Shown: positions 52,095-61,240 of the stretch, piece by piece | Layout: every line of letters starts with the position of its first letter | Numbering within the stretch: the first letter of the stretch is position 1 | Source: Mucilaginibacter auburnensis | Lineage (GTDB): Bacteria > Bacteroidota > Bacteroidia > Sphingobacteriales > Sphingobacteriaceae | Direction: 5' to 3' | DNA length: 64,000 nucleotides | NCBI RefSeq assembly: GCF_002797815.1 | Contig: NZ_PGFJ01000001.1 | Coordinates: forward strand, 248,001 to 312,000 | Program-made: the position numbers and the translations under genes | The notes under the pieces: generated by a model | Databases searched by the model: none | Seen by the model: only the letters and a program-made list of their open reading frames with translations | What the model was told of the DNA's origin: nothing

Positions 52095-55000
52095 ATAACG
52101 GGCTAAGTTCTTTGATGTCATCTTCTCCGAAACGGAGCCGGGCCCTGACAAATCTGAGCAAGGCTTCAAAAACGGGATATTGTACCTGATAGTCCAAATC
52201 AAAATTCATCAAAACTAATTTGGCGGTGTTGTTTAATTGATTGCGAAGAGAGCTACCGCTGAAATCGCTCAGAACAAGTGGGATGTAATTTTCTTCTTCC
52301 GGTAGCGACTGCAAGCGAAAACCTTCCCGCTGGTACGCCGCCACCCGCTCCGCTTCTGATGGAAACCGTCGGCCCAATAACAATGCGTTCGCTTTTTTAC
52401 TTAAAATAAAATTACGTATGGCCATAAGAATTTGCCAGTCGAGCCAGCCCTCGGTTCTAAGCGCTCCGATGAATTCGGGGTAGGCGGGATCATCTTTGAT
52501 CTTTTTGAGGGTCAAATGAGAATTCAAGGTGAACCCTTCATAACGTTGTCGGATCATCTCCATCGCGCCATCCCGATCATATTTCGCGCTCAACGTGTCA
52601 AGCCACTTTAGCGGGCGAAACGTTTTATGTGTAAAAGTCGAATTGACGGTCCCAATAGCCGTTCTGGACAGTTGCTCAAATGACGCCCGGGAAAAAAGAT
52701 GCCTGTAAAGCCGCTGATAAATAAAGTCAGGAAGCGTTTTACCGGCAAGATTTTCCTGGTCGAAATGCTTTGTGATCAGCTCTGTCAACTCTTCGCCGGG
52801 TAATAGACTTACCTCCTGTAACAAAATGGCAATATTGGCTACGATCGTGGGAACCTGTTGTTCGATCGCTTGATAGTCCTCGTCCAAAACAGCCGGAATA
52901 TAAACGGTCCATTTCGCTTTGTTTTGCTGTGCTCTCAAGGGCTCCTCACCCCCGGCCCTGATCTTTAATTCCACTTCGAGCGGTATTTCCAGCAGGTGAA
53001 GATCATGTTTTGAAAGCATCAGCTCCAGCAATAAGACCTGAAGGATGGCACAAAACTCCTCAGCGACCGAATTCATAAGCCAGGTGTTTTCAAAACTGAT
53101 CTTCCAGGAAAGCCCGCCTGCGTGCCATTCGATCGTCCTGGTCTTACCGGCATCGTTAAAAGGCGTGTCATCCAATTTAGCCTGGACGACACCATCGATC
53201 TCTTTGCTTGTCAATTCGTCGTCCTCGATCACATAGTGTTCCAAATACAAATCATAGAATTGGCCCATACCCCGTTTTAGCTGCTCCATAACTGACTGCG
53301 TTTGCGGCGCGATCCGCGGTCCGGCAGAAATCACAAAAGCCAATTCCTGCAAATTTTTATCCAACAGGTCATACCCTTTCGTGTTGAACTCTGCCCTGGC
53401 GTTGATATATAACCTGAACGCTTCCATAGAACTCAACCAGGCACCCTGTGCATGGTCCATGTGATAAAGCAAGCCCATAGCATCAGGCAACAAATCGTGC
53501 AGCTGTTCATGCTGGCTGCAATGCCAGGCGGCAGACATCGAATAATACTTGGCCGCCAGGTTACAACCAGCCACGTTATATAATTGCCCGATATTTAACA
53601 AGGCGAGCACATAACCTTTTCTGGTCCTATCCTGCCGGTAGAGTGCCTTTGCTTTATGAAAGCATGTTAGTGCTTTCAGTACGCCATTACGGTCCGTCGT
53701 TTCCAGATAACGATTACCCGTTTCGTTATAACGAAGCGCGTTGGATTCATCATTTTCCCGGGAATTGACAAAGGGTATGAGCTGATCAGCGAACTCCTGC
53801 AAGGGTTCCATGTCATCCAGGCTGGTCCCATCTTTCATCAACCGGTCAAGCCATTGATTGATTTGGGCCGCGAGCGCGACCACATTGTACCGCTGCGCCT
53901 GATCAAGAGTATTTAATATGGCCCGGTAAAAAGGGAGGGCATCTTTGATGCTATCCTTGCTTAGGGTCTCGGTTATGTCTAAATGGATAAGCAGCGCAGC
54001 GAGCTGATTGTAGTAACAGATAGCTTCCGGACTTTCCGCCGAACCGATATGCTTATTGATCAGCGACCGTATCTGCCGCTGCCATAACAACGGCTCCTTT
54101 AAGTCCAGCTCACACGTTTTTTCGTGCACGTGCAGGAAAACCGGAACCAATAAATGGATGGCCTCGGCAACAGATTCATACCCTTGGAACCCGGCAATAG
54201 TTCCAAAATAAAGCCGGATGTGCGGTTCGAGACCCAACAGGGAGCCTAAAGGAAAACCCGTCGTAAAATTTTTACTGACGCACCAGATCAGCTCACTGAT
54301 CGCTCTGCGCCGGTAATGCAAGGGCGTGTCATCTAAAACGATATAATGCTGAAGCAAACCCTGCCAGAAACCCAAATGGTGGTGTAAATGCCTGTTCTGA
54401 TTACAGTAATAGGCCGCACCCATCACCTGGTAAAATTCAGAAGCCCGGAAATGCGCTAAGGTATCCATGTTGTGCCAGCTCTCCCAGTCTTCGGCATAGC
54501 CGGTCTCCAGTTGATCGATGGTGGTCAGCAATAACTTATCCAATAACTCGCTGTCCAGTTTCCGGCCTTCAGCTTGGTCAGCCATCGAGCGTTTAGATAT
54601 TTCGTAGATAAGGCAGTAAAATGCCGCTTTAGGCTGCTGCTGCGCTATAGGGAAAGTAATTTTGGCAATAAGGCTTCGTATCCTAATGATCACATTTTCA
54701 AGCGCTGTTTCAGGATCTATATCGTCGAATTGCCAATGGATACGCAGCGTAAAGTCTTCCCAAACCTCATTGGGAACGGTATGAATATCAGCCGAAGTGT
54801 TTTTTAATTCAGCAATCACTGTTTCCTTGATCTGAGCGGTACAGCGCGCTAGTAGCTCTGGTGACAACTGTCCCTGATGCTGATGCCATTCTTTCAGCAA
54901 GTCAGCGCCGTTACCCGCTTGATTACGTGCGATCCCGGTATTGGTTTCGAACCAGAACTGCACGTCATCAAACTTGAACTCTCCCTTTACAAAGAGCATA

Positions 55001-55272
55001 AAGAAGTTATAGATCGCTTTGGTTACTTCTTCACTCTTAAAGGAAAAGTTCTTGGAAGAGTACAATTTAAGCTGCCGGAAGTTGGAAACCCAGGTCCCGG
55101 TATCACGGCTGAAAATATCATCCTGGTACTCGCAATACGTGATCTCATCTGATTTTGCCAGATAGCTTTCCAGCCAAATTTCGAGTGTTCTTAATTTTTG
55201 GAACTCGTACCCTTTAATGGTGGCATTGGCATCGGTATCCTTGGAAAACAATGCAAGATGATGAAGCGGCAT
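52093..55272 (-). CDS. Large DUF4297-like nuclease domain plus helical-repeat protein (probable defence gene)
   Basis: A 1059-residue cytoplasmic protein (ATG 55272; an in-frame TTG lies three codons upstream). The N terminus matches the DUF4297/Cap4-type PD-(D/E)xK nuclease pattern: KGYEFQ (about 20-25), E48, D51-D52 (YCEYQDDIF), and FRQLKLY with Q67-K69 as the catalytic Lys region. The middle (about 200-700) is helical with TPR-like pairs such as LALLNIGQLYNVAGCNLAAKYY. The C-terminal 350 residues show no domain I know, and no Walker A motif is seen anywhere. Position beside the integrase fits an anti-phage cargo gene; function inferred. Confidence 0.65.
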   Translation of the reverse strand: MPLHHLALFSKDTDANATIKGYEFQKLRTLEIWLESYLAKSDEITYCEYQDDIFSRDTGTWVSNFRQLKLYSSKNFSFKSEEVTKAIYNFFMLFVKGEFKFDDVQFWFETNTGIARNQAGNGADLLKEWHQHQGQLSPELLARCTAQIKETVIAELKNTSADIHTVPNEVWEDFTLRIHWQFDDIDPETALENVIIRIRSLIAKITFPIAQQQPKAAFYCLIYEISKRSMADQAEGRKLDSELLDKLLLTTIDQLETGYAEDWESWHNMDTLAHFRASEFYQVMGAAYYCNQNRHLHHHLGFWQGLLQHYIVLDDTPLHYRRRAISELIWCVSKNFTTGFPLGSLLGLEPHIRLYFGTIAGFQGYESVAEAIHLLVPVFLHVHEKTCELDLKEPLLWQRQIRSLINKHIGSAESPEAICYYNQLAALLIHLDITETLSKDSIKDALPFYRAILNTLDQAQRYNVVALAAQINQWLDRLMKDGTSLDDMEPLQEFADQLIPFVNSRENDESNALRYNETGNRYLETTDRNGVLKALTCFHKAKALYRQDRTRKGYVLALLNIGQLYNVAGCNLAAKYYSMSAAWHCSQHEQLHDLLPDAMGLLYHMDHAQGAWLSSMEAFRLYINARAEFNTKGYDLLDKNLQELAFVISAGPRIAPQTQSVMEQLKRGMGQFYDLYLEHYVIEDDELTSKEIDGVVQAKLDDTPFNDAGKTRTIEWHAGGLSWKISFENTWLMNSVAEEFCAILQVLLLELMLSKHDLHLLEIPLEVELKIRAGGEEPLRAQQNKAKWTVYIPAVLDEDYQAIEQQVPTIVANIAILLQEVSLLPGEELTELITKHFDQENLAGKTLPDFIYQRLYRHLFSRASFEQLSRTAIGTVNSTFTHKTFRPLKWLDTLSAKYDRDGAMEMIRQRYEGFTLNSHLTLKKIKDDPAYPEFIGALRTEGWLDWQILMAIRNFILSKKANALLLGRRFPSEAERVAAYQREGFRLQSLPEEENYIPLVLSDFSGSSLRNQLNNTAKLVLMNFDLDYQVQYPVFEALLRFVRARLRFGEDDIKELSPL

Positions 55273-55371
55273 AATATTCAAAGTTAATCAACTTCCCGGC
55301 ACCCACGCATCCCCCTCATCCATATAAGCAGTCAGCAAGTCTCGCAACTCATCCAGAAACTTGGTCCGGCT

Positions 55372-56127
55372 CTACACCTTCCGCATCTTGATCTCGGCGA
55401 ACCGCCGGTAATGCCGCGGTAAGGTGATCCCGAAACTTTCCTCCAGCCATTCAATGATCTCCACGATCGTACGCTCGCTCTTTTTGAAACGCAGCCAGCA
55501 GTAAAGCGCATAGGCAAATTCGATCAGGTCGGTTTTTTCACCCGGCCATGGAAGACGCTTCTTTTGTGCCGGCAGCGTCCCCGCGGAGGGATAGAGTAAA
55601 CCGGCTAAATGTTCCTGTAGACGCTCGTAAGCGATAAACTTCGCATAAAGGTAATCGGCAGCCGTCGAGAACTCCGGGTCACTGCTGGGCAGTTCGGCCG
55701 TAATGACCACCGGCGCTGCCGCGCCGCGCACAAAATACAAATGGTCGAGCTCGTGCCCGTCCAGTAAATAATACTGATGCATAAAACGGTGCTGTTCGAA
55801 GAAGCGCCGGATATGCTTCAGTTCGAATTCGTAATAGGCTTTGAGTGCCAGCTCGTCGCCGACCGGCCGGTTCGTTTCCAGGCTATACAATTCTACCGCG
55901 TAAAGTTGTTCCGCAACGAATTTTGGTTTAACAATCTTGAAGAACGCGATCTCAGCCGCTTCCTCAACGAAAGGATTGGCGGCGATATGTCCCCGCAGGT
56001 CCTTCAGGACAGCCTGCACGGCTTGCAGGATGCCTGCCAGTCGCTTGGCTGCCGGGATGCCCATCTCCCTGTACAACTCGATCTCTTCCAGTAATTTGTT
56101 CATTCTCTCATTTAAAAATACTTCCAT
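55372..56127 (-). CDS. RteC-family regulator
   Basis: A 251-residue protein of the RteC family, first described as the excision/transfer regulator of CTnDOT-type elements. Typical segments: KAYYEFELKHIRRFFEQHRFMHQYYLLDGHELDHLYF. A C-terminal helix-rich part (ERTIVEIIEWLEESFGITL) may bind DNA. The start is ATG 56127; the in-frame TTG further upstream is not supported. Its presence marks this segment as an integrative element. Confidence 0.88.
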   Translation of the reverse strand: MEVFLNERMNKLLEEIELYREMGIPAAKRLAGILQAVQAVLKDLRGHIAANPFVEEAAEIAFFKIVKPKFVAEQLYAVELYSLETNRPVGDELALKAYYEFELKHIRRFFEQHRFMHQYYLLDGHELDHLYFVRGAAAPVVITAELPSSDPEFSTAADYLYAKFIAYERLQEHLAGLLYPSAGTLPAQKKRLPWPGEKTDLIEFAYALYCWLRFKKSERTIVEIIEWLEESFGITLPRHYRRFAEIKMRKV

Positions 56128-56186
56128 AATCTTAGTTTTTTTAGCCCAAAACAAGCGGAGTCGATCATGCGCCGCAAGTCGAAAAA

Positions 56187-56200
56187 GGGTACATGTACCC
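56187..56200. promoter_or_regulatory. Perfect palindrome GGGTACATGTACCC upstream of rteC
   Basis: A 14-bp perfect palindrome inside a larger inverted arrangement (CGCAAG/CTTGCG outer arms) about 60 bases before the RteC start, in the divergent gap with the 81-aa gene; likely operator for either or both. Confidence 0.55.
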
Positions 56201-56418
56201 CCGCCTTGCGCTATTTTTTTCTTATCTTCGGCATAAAAAATATTTAATAGCGACGGCTATTTGACTTGTATCGGAACTGCGAGACTCCAAACAGAAACAA
56301 GGACGAATAGATCTGATCGCCTGCGTTACAGCGCAGGTGTCTGGTCTTGTCTTGTTTCTTAAGCTCTCGCAGGCTACGGGATACGGATAATGGTCAGCCC
56401 TGCGCTTTAACGTTTATA

Positions 56419-56664
56419 GTGAACCCGATTCCCGAAACCTCCAAACTGCTGCAGCCTATTTCCAGCCTGCCGCTCAGCGACGCTTTTAAAAAGGCGGCAG
56501 CCGAAAATTGCTTTGACTCACTGGCAGAAATGTCCGCGCTGCACATGGACGAACTCCTCGCGTTGCCGGGCTTCGACCATCGTATCTGGAACGAATTCGC
56601 CGGCTTCCTGGAAGCGAACGGATTCGGCCATCTTTTAAACAAAAAGAGCCCGCCACGCGAGTGA
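56419..56664 (+). CDS. Small protein resembling an RNA-polymerase-alpha-CTD/HhH-like fold
   Basis: An 81-residue protein (GTG 56419). The core FKKAAAENCFDSLAEMSALHMDELLALPGFDHRIWNEFAGFL recalls the helix-hairpin-helix pattern of the RNA polymerase alpha C-terminal domain. No signal or membrane segment. Divergent from rteC and convergent with the TetR-fusion gene. The longer TTG-started frame covers a hairpin-forming leader and is unlikely. Function unknown. Confidence 0.5.
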   Translation: MNPIPETSKLLQPISSLPLSDAFKKAAAENCFDSLAEMSALHMDELLALPGFDHRIWNEFAGFLEANGFGHLLNKKSPPRE

Positions 56665-56688
56665 CAGGCCCCGAAGGAGTTCCCGCTT

Positions 56689-58434
56689 TCAGATCAAGCC
56701 CCTCAGATCTTCCAGCATTTCCTCCATCACCCCCACCAGCGGACGGATCACTTTCTCATCCGTGGTGTAAAACTTACTGCGCTGGCTGGGCGCCGACAAA
56801 TCCGGCTGGCCCATGCTCGAACAGTTATAAGCGATCTTGACCGACAGGTCGTCGACCTTTTCATCCAGCAGTCCATGGTCGTTCTGCAGTTTGTGCCAGA
56901 CGGCAATGCCCGCTGCGTTGATCTTGTAATTGAATTTATGGGGATTGGCTTTACTATCGGGCCCTTCTTCCGGTTCGACCTCTTTAACGAGAGTCATCTC
57001 GGCATCGATCCAGTTACACAATTGCTTCACCACCGGTTCGGCGTGCCGGTCATAGCGCAGGGCAGACATGGCCGCGTCCTGCATCACCAGCGTCTTACAT
57101 CGGTGCAATTCTTCCAGCTTGGCGGTCTTGCCCGGCCGTTGCTGCATCTTCTGTTTGAGCATCCGGTAGCAATAGGCCTGGAAACGCTGCTGGTTAAAAT
57201 CCAGCCGGATCAGCCGGGAGATCAGGCTCTCTTCGGCCGTACCGCAGCCGGGCACGTCCCAATCGGGTTCTTCCAACACGGCCAGCAGGCGTTTCAGCCA
57301 GAGGTAATCATGCCAGGTAGGCACCGGGCTGCCAGCGTTCAGTTCGCTAGCCGGCAGACCCGTGATCTCGATCAGCAGCGGGTCGATACCCAGTTCATGG
57401 AGCTTCGACCTGATAACAGACCAGCGATCATTGACCCGCGGAATTTGCCGGTCAATAAAGGCCAGCGGCAGCCGCAGCTGCCTGTTCAACTTATGCCGGA
57501 TCGACCGACGGATGCGCAACATCAGTTGCAGGACTAAGCCTGTTTCGGCTGAAGGCCGATCTGCGATGCGGTAAAGAGCATCGGCAATCTCGGTGAGCTT
57601 ATGCAGCATGAGATTGATATAACTGAACAATTGCGCCTCATTTTTAACGCTTAGCGAATGGGTCTCGATCGCATTGATCAGCCGTGCCGCCTCCAGTGCC
57701 AGGGCAGCATCCGGCTGCTCTTCCGGCTCACCCGCGAAACCACGGGCTTTTAAACCTGCCGCGATAGCGGCGAACACTTCACATTCATGATTCATAGGTA
57801 ATATCTCCTTATCAACCGAACCAGCGGTCGCTTTTTGCCAGGCCAGGGAAACAAGCGCAGCAATCGTTTTGAGGATGACGGTCCGGTCACCGGACTGGTT
57901 CACATCGATACCGCAGACCGTGCTTTTGTTGTACACGCCGTGCAGCACCATATAGTAAATACCGCCAACGATCAAAGCCGATACAGCGCGAAAGCTAACG
58001 CCCGATTCCCGGAAGTATGGATCTGCCAAAGCCAGCAGTTTCATGCCCTCCCTTTCGCGGGTCTCGGAGATCGAGCGCATCAGCGGGCTGACCGTACTGA
58101 TCTGCCACAGGATCAATCGCTGCATTTCGGGCTCCTGGAAGAAATACAAAAATTCTTCCTGAAGCGTGACCGTAAAGAAGGCCTCGAGCGCCCTGCTATC
58201 ATCCGCATCCGGCAGCTGCAGTTGTTCGAAGAACGGCATCCAGTAATCCTTCTTGCGGATATAGGCCTTGACCAGCTCATTGAGTGAACCGAAATAATCA
58301 TAGATCATCGGCTTGCTGATCCCGGCCCGCAAGGCGACCTGGTTGATACCGATCGCCTGGTGTCCCTTTTCGAGGAGCAGCTTGCCGATGGTGTTCACCA
58401 GCCGTTCTATTTTCTCGTCTTTATCATATTTCAT
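56689..58434 (-). CDS. TetR regulator fused to an unknown mobile-element-type domain
   Basis: A 581-residue protein. Residues 1-55 form a TetR HTH (GISKPMIYDYFGS in the recognition helix), and about 60-200 a TetR ligand/dimer domain. After WQKATAGSVDKEI it continues without stop into about 367 residues I do not recognise (start MNHECEVFAAI, M214), ending HKFNYKINAAGIAVW and EEMLEDLRGLI. A strong AAGGAG lies nine bases before codon 214. It follows the SPT-like gene by 30 bases and so is likely in its operon. Confidence 0.68.
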   Translation of the reverse strand: MKYDKDEKIERLVNTIGKLLLEKGHQAIGINQVALRAGISKPMIYDYFGSLNELVKAYIRKKDYWMPFFEQLQLPDADDSRALEAFFTVTLQEEFLYFFQEPEMQRLILWQISTVSPLMRSISETREREGMKLLALADPYFRESGVSFRAVSALIVGGIYYMVLHGVYNKSTVCGIDVNQSGDRTVILKTIAALVSLAWQKATAGSVDKEILPMNHECEVFAAIAAGLKARGFAGEPEEQPDAALALEAARLINAIETHSLSVKNEAQLFSYINLMLHKLTEIADALYRIADRPSAETGLVLQLMLRIRRSIRHKLNRQLRLPLAFIDRQIPRVNDRWSVIRSKLHELGIDPLLIEITGLPASELNAGSPVPTWHDYLWLKRLLAVLEEPDWDVPGCGTAEESLISRLIRLDFNQQRFQAYCYRMLKQKMQQRPGKTAKLEELHRCKTLVMQDAAMSALRYDRHAEPVVKQLCNWIDAEMTLVKEVEPEEGPDSKANPHKFNYKINAAGIAVWHKLQNDHGLLDEKVDDLSVKIAYNCSSMGQPDLSAPSQRSKFYTTDEKVIRPLVGVMEEMLEDLRGLI

Positions 58435-58464
58435 TGTGGTATCCAGGTAAAGGTATATAGATCA

Positions 58465-59721
58465 TCAGACCGCTTTCGGGAGCTGCAGTTGCTTACTGAC
58501 ATCCTCGAAAGCGTTGAGCACTTTATCCAGGTGCTCCCGGGTATGCGTCGCCATCAGGCTCATCCTGATACGGGCATCCTTGCGCGGCACGGCCGGATAG
58601 ATGATGGGGTTCGCATAAATACCCCTATCCAGCAGCATTTGCCCGGCGGCGGCCGTTTTGGCGGGGTCGCCGATCCTGACCGGGACAATGGCCGATTGGG
58701 TGGTGCCGATATCCAGCCCAAGCGAATTAAGCCCGGCCGTAAAATAGTGCACATTCTTCCAGAGCCGGCCCATCCATTCCGGCTCTTCATCCAGCAGGTC
58801 GATCGCCTTCAGGATACCTGCAGCGGCAGGCGGCAATGTCACCGAGAACAAATGCTGCCGGGACTGGAACTTCAGGTAGCGGATGAGCTCCGGTTTACCC
58901 ACCACGTAGCCGCCAACCACGCCAAAGGTCTTGCTGAACGTACCCGAGATCAGGTCTACTTCCTGGAACAGGCCATGCAGTTCGATCACACCGCGGCCGG
59001 TCTTCCCGATCACCCCCGTGCCGTGGGCATCATCGATCATCAAAAAGGCGCCATATTGCCGGACGAGCCGGATAATATCGCCCAGCGGCGCCAGGTCCCC
59101 ATCCTGCGAATACACCCCGTCGATAACGACCAGCCTTGTCCGGTAGCTATCTTTCGAGGCAATGAGTATCCGCTCCAGGTCGGCCAGGTCATTATGCAGG
59201 AAGCGCTTCACATTGGTCAGCTGGCAACCCTCCATAACACTCGCATGGACACCCATATCCAGGATAGCGATGTCTTCTTTTTTCAGCAGGCACTGTAAGG
59301 TCGCGCTGTTAGCGGTATAGCCCGTCGTATAAACAATGCCCGCTTCGCGGTGGAAAAAGTCCGCCATCTTTTGTTCCAGTTGCTCATGGAACAGGAAGTG
59401 CCCGCCGATAGCCGGTGAGGCGCCGGCGCCCGTACCATATTGTTCGATCGCGGCAATAGCCGCTGCTTTAACTTCAGGATGCTGGGTGAAACCGAGGTAA
59501 TCGTTGGAGACCAGGCCGACCATTTTTTGAACGCCTTTTCCGGGCACTTCGACCAGCACTTCGGGCAGGCAGCCCGAGTGCGTTACGAAGCGGTAGTTAA
59601 GCCGGCCATTGGCCTGCAGGTAATCGAGGTAACGGTTAAACTCGGCTGCGCGCTGGAAAATATCCAGGTCCGGAATATTTTCAAAATCTTTGAAACTTGC
59701 TGTTAAGTAATTGATATCCAT
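58465..59721 (-). CDS. Alpha-oxoamine synthase, serine palmitoyltransferase / cysteate acyltransferase-like
   Basis: A 418-residue PLP enzyme. K264 (ISGTFSKTFGVVGGY) forms the Schiff base; D230/H233 lie in IDDAHGTGVIG, and H159 in ILDMGVHASVMEGC. This VHASVMEGC block and GTGAGASP look more like serine palmitoyltransferase or cysteate acyltransferase than like glycine C-acetyltransferase. It would condense an amino acid with an acyl thioester with loss of CO2. Neighbour genes (CysK-like, SDR) support a sulfonolipid role; threonine-to-glycine use remains possible. Confidence 0.72.
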   Translation of the reverse strand: MDINYLTASFKDFENIPDLDIFQRAAEFNRYLDYLQANGRLNYRFVTHSGCLPEVLVEVPGKGVQKMVGLVSNDYLGFTQHPEVKAAAIAAIEQYGTGAGASPAIGGHFLFHEQLEQKMADFFHREAGIVYTTGYTANSATLQCLLKKEDIAILDMGVHASVMEGCQLTNVKRFLHNDLADLERILIASKDSYRTRLVVIDGVYSQDGDLAPLGDIIRLVRQYGAFLMIDDAHGTGVIGKTGRGVIELHGLFQEVDLISGTFSKTFGVVGGYVVGKPELIRYLKFQSRQHLFSVTLPPAAAGILKAIDLLDEEPEWMGRLWKNVHYFTAGLNSLGLDIGTTQSAIVPVRIGDPAKTAAAGQMLLDRGIYANPIIYPAVPRKDARIRMSLMATHTREHLDKVLNAFEDVSKQLQLPKAV

Positions 59722-59752
59722 AGGTTCTGTATTTGATTTGATAGCACGAAGC

Positions 59753-59779
59753 TACCGGTCAAATACTTACCGCCCGGTA
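59753..59779. promoter_or_regulatory. Candidate TetR operator (TACCG-CC-CGGTA plus a half site)
   Basis: TACCGCCCGGTA (59768-59779) is a 5-2-5 palindrome, and TACCGGT (59753-59759) adds another half site; both lie 32-58 bases upstream of the SPT-like start. TetR proteins commonly bind ACCG/CGGT palindromes, and the TetR-fusion gene is last in this unit, suggesting autoregulation. Confidence 0.5.
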
Positions 59780-59972
59780 GGAAAATAGGGGTTATATGTT
59801 AAAGTTTGCTTAAAAAGCAAGCAATTTTTTAAAGGATAAAGGCGGCAGCCACGCTGCGGGGCAACCGCTTTACCAGATTTGAATTAACTATTAACAGTTC
59901 TCTCGGGTTAATTGAAAAAACTACACAAAGAACACCAGCGATTTGTCACCAACTATAAATTAAACCAAAAAC

Positions 59973-60194
59973 TCATTTCGTCGCCACGAACTCCGCGGCC
60001 GTCCCCATTCGTACGCGTGCCCCAACCGCTTTAAAATCCATCGCGGCCTTTTTGCATTGTATGGCTTTATCCACATAGGCATAATATTTGGCGGTCAGTT
60101 CCCCGTGGAGTTCCGCCGCCTTTTCAAAGGGCAGGTCATCCAGCGCTCCGATCAGCAGGGCATATTCGATATGCGTGATCTCTTCGATGCTCAT
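59973..60194 (-). CDS. 73-residue protein of unknown function, coupled to the CysK-like gene
   Basis: A 73-residue helical protein (THIEYALLIGALDDLPFEKAAELHGELTAKYYAYVDK) without signal, metal motif or acyl-carrier DSL motif. The ATG at 60194 is two bases after the CysK-like stop, so translation is coupled. The gap to the SPT-like start (59722-59972) holds the putative operator and no other gene. It may be a subunit or stabiliser of one of the enzymes; not recognised. Confidence 0.6.
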   Translation of the reverse strand: MSIEEITHIEYALLIGALDDLPFEKAAELHGELTAKYYAYVDKAIQCKKAAMDFKAVGARVRMGTAAEFVATK

Positions 60195-60196
60195 AT

Positions 60197-61240
60197 TCAG
60201 CTTTTGATCTGTTCATAACGCAGCAGCTCCAAACCGCTGCTGATATAATGCGGCTGCTCCGGCTCTTTGGCCATCAGCGCCGTACTTAAATATTTTTTAT
60301 TGCTGTCGGGGAATACGGTGATCACTTCCCCCTGCCGATCCAGCTGTTGCCGGAGCTTGATCGCACCTGCCAGATTTGCACCGGAGGATATCCCTACGCC
60401 GAGACCTATCTTACCCAAGAGCTGCGCGGTCAGGATCGCGTCTCCATCATTCACCTGTACCACATCATTCAACCGTTGCAGGTCGACAATCTCCGGTACG
60501 AATTCATCGGAAACGCCTTGTATCCGGTGACTGCCCACCTTATGACCGGTGCTGAGTGTCGGGCTTTCGGCCGGCTCCAGCGGGTGCAGGGCGATCTCCG
60601 GGAACAGCGTCCGCAGGTATTTACCCACGCCCATAATCGTGCCGCCCGTCCCAACGCCGGCCACAAAAGCTGCGGGTTTCAGTTTAGCCAGCAAAAGCTG
60701 GTGGCCGATCTCGCGGCCCGTCGTCTTCTCATGCGCTTCCACGTTATATTGGTTCTCGAATTGCCTGGGCAGGAAAACCCGCTCATCATAACCCATTCGG
60801 TTCGCCATCCCGATGCTGCCTTTGAAGCCGCCCTGCTGAGCGGACACCAGCTCAATTTCTGCTCCGTAACTGCGGATCAGGTCGATCCGTTCCCGGCTCA
60901 TCCAGTCGGGCATCAGGATCTTGACAGGATGGCCAAGCGCTCTGCCGATCGCGGCAAAGGCAATACCGGAGTTTCCGGAGGTCGCTTCAACGATCGTATC
61001 GCCGGCTTTCAACTGCCCCGACTCTTTCGCCTTTTGCAGAATGTAAAGCGCCATCCGGTCCTTAATGCTGCCGGTCAGGTTAAACTGCTCGCATTTGACC
61101 AGGACGGAACTGGCCCTTTCGCCCGGGTAACGGTAAAATATGCGGACCATGACCGAATTCCCTATAAAGGGCCAGATGTGCTCCGCCGTGGTCCGGGTCA
61201 TCCCTTTATCTCTCAACAGGTACATCAATTTGGTGAACAT
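60197..61240 (-). CDS. Cysteine-synthase-like PLP enzyme (candidate cysteate synthase)
   Basis: A 347-residue fold-type II PLP enzyme. K60 in EQFNLTGSIKDR binds PLP, TSGNSGIAFA is the substrate loop and GTGGTIMG the phosphate cradle. Overall like CysK/CysM, but with a divergent N terminus and FNLTGS in place of the usual NPGGS. In sulfonolipid producers a CysK-like enzyme makes cysteate from phosphoserine and sulfite; plain cysteine synthesis is the alternative. The start overlaps the SDR end by 35 bases. Confidence 0.7.
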   Translation of the reverse strand: MFTKLMYLLRDKGMTRTTAEHIWPFIGNSVMVRIFYRYPGERASSVLVKCEQFNLTGSIKDRMALYILQKAKESGQLKAGDTIVEATSGNSGIAFAAIGRALGHPVKILMPDWMSRERIDLIRSYGAEIELVSAQQGGFKGSIGMANRMGYDERVFLPRQFENQYNVEAHEKTTGREIGHQLLLAKLKPAAFVAGVGTGGTIMGVGKYLRTLFPEIALHPLEPAESPTLSTGHKVGSHRIQGVSDEFVPEIVDLQRLNDVVQVNDGDAILTAQLLGKIGLGVGISSGANLAGAIKLRQQLDRQGEVITVFPDSNKKYLSTALMAKEPEQPHYISSGLELLRYEQIKS

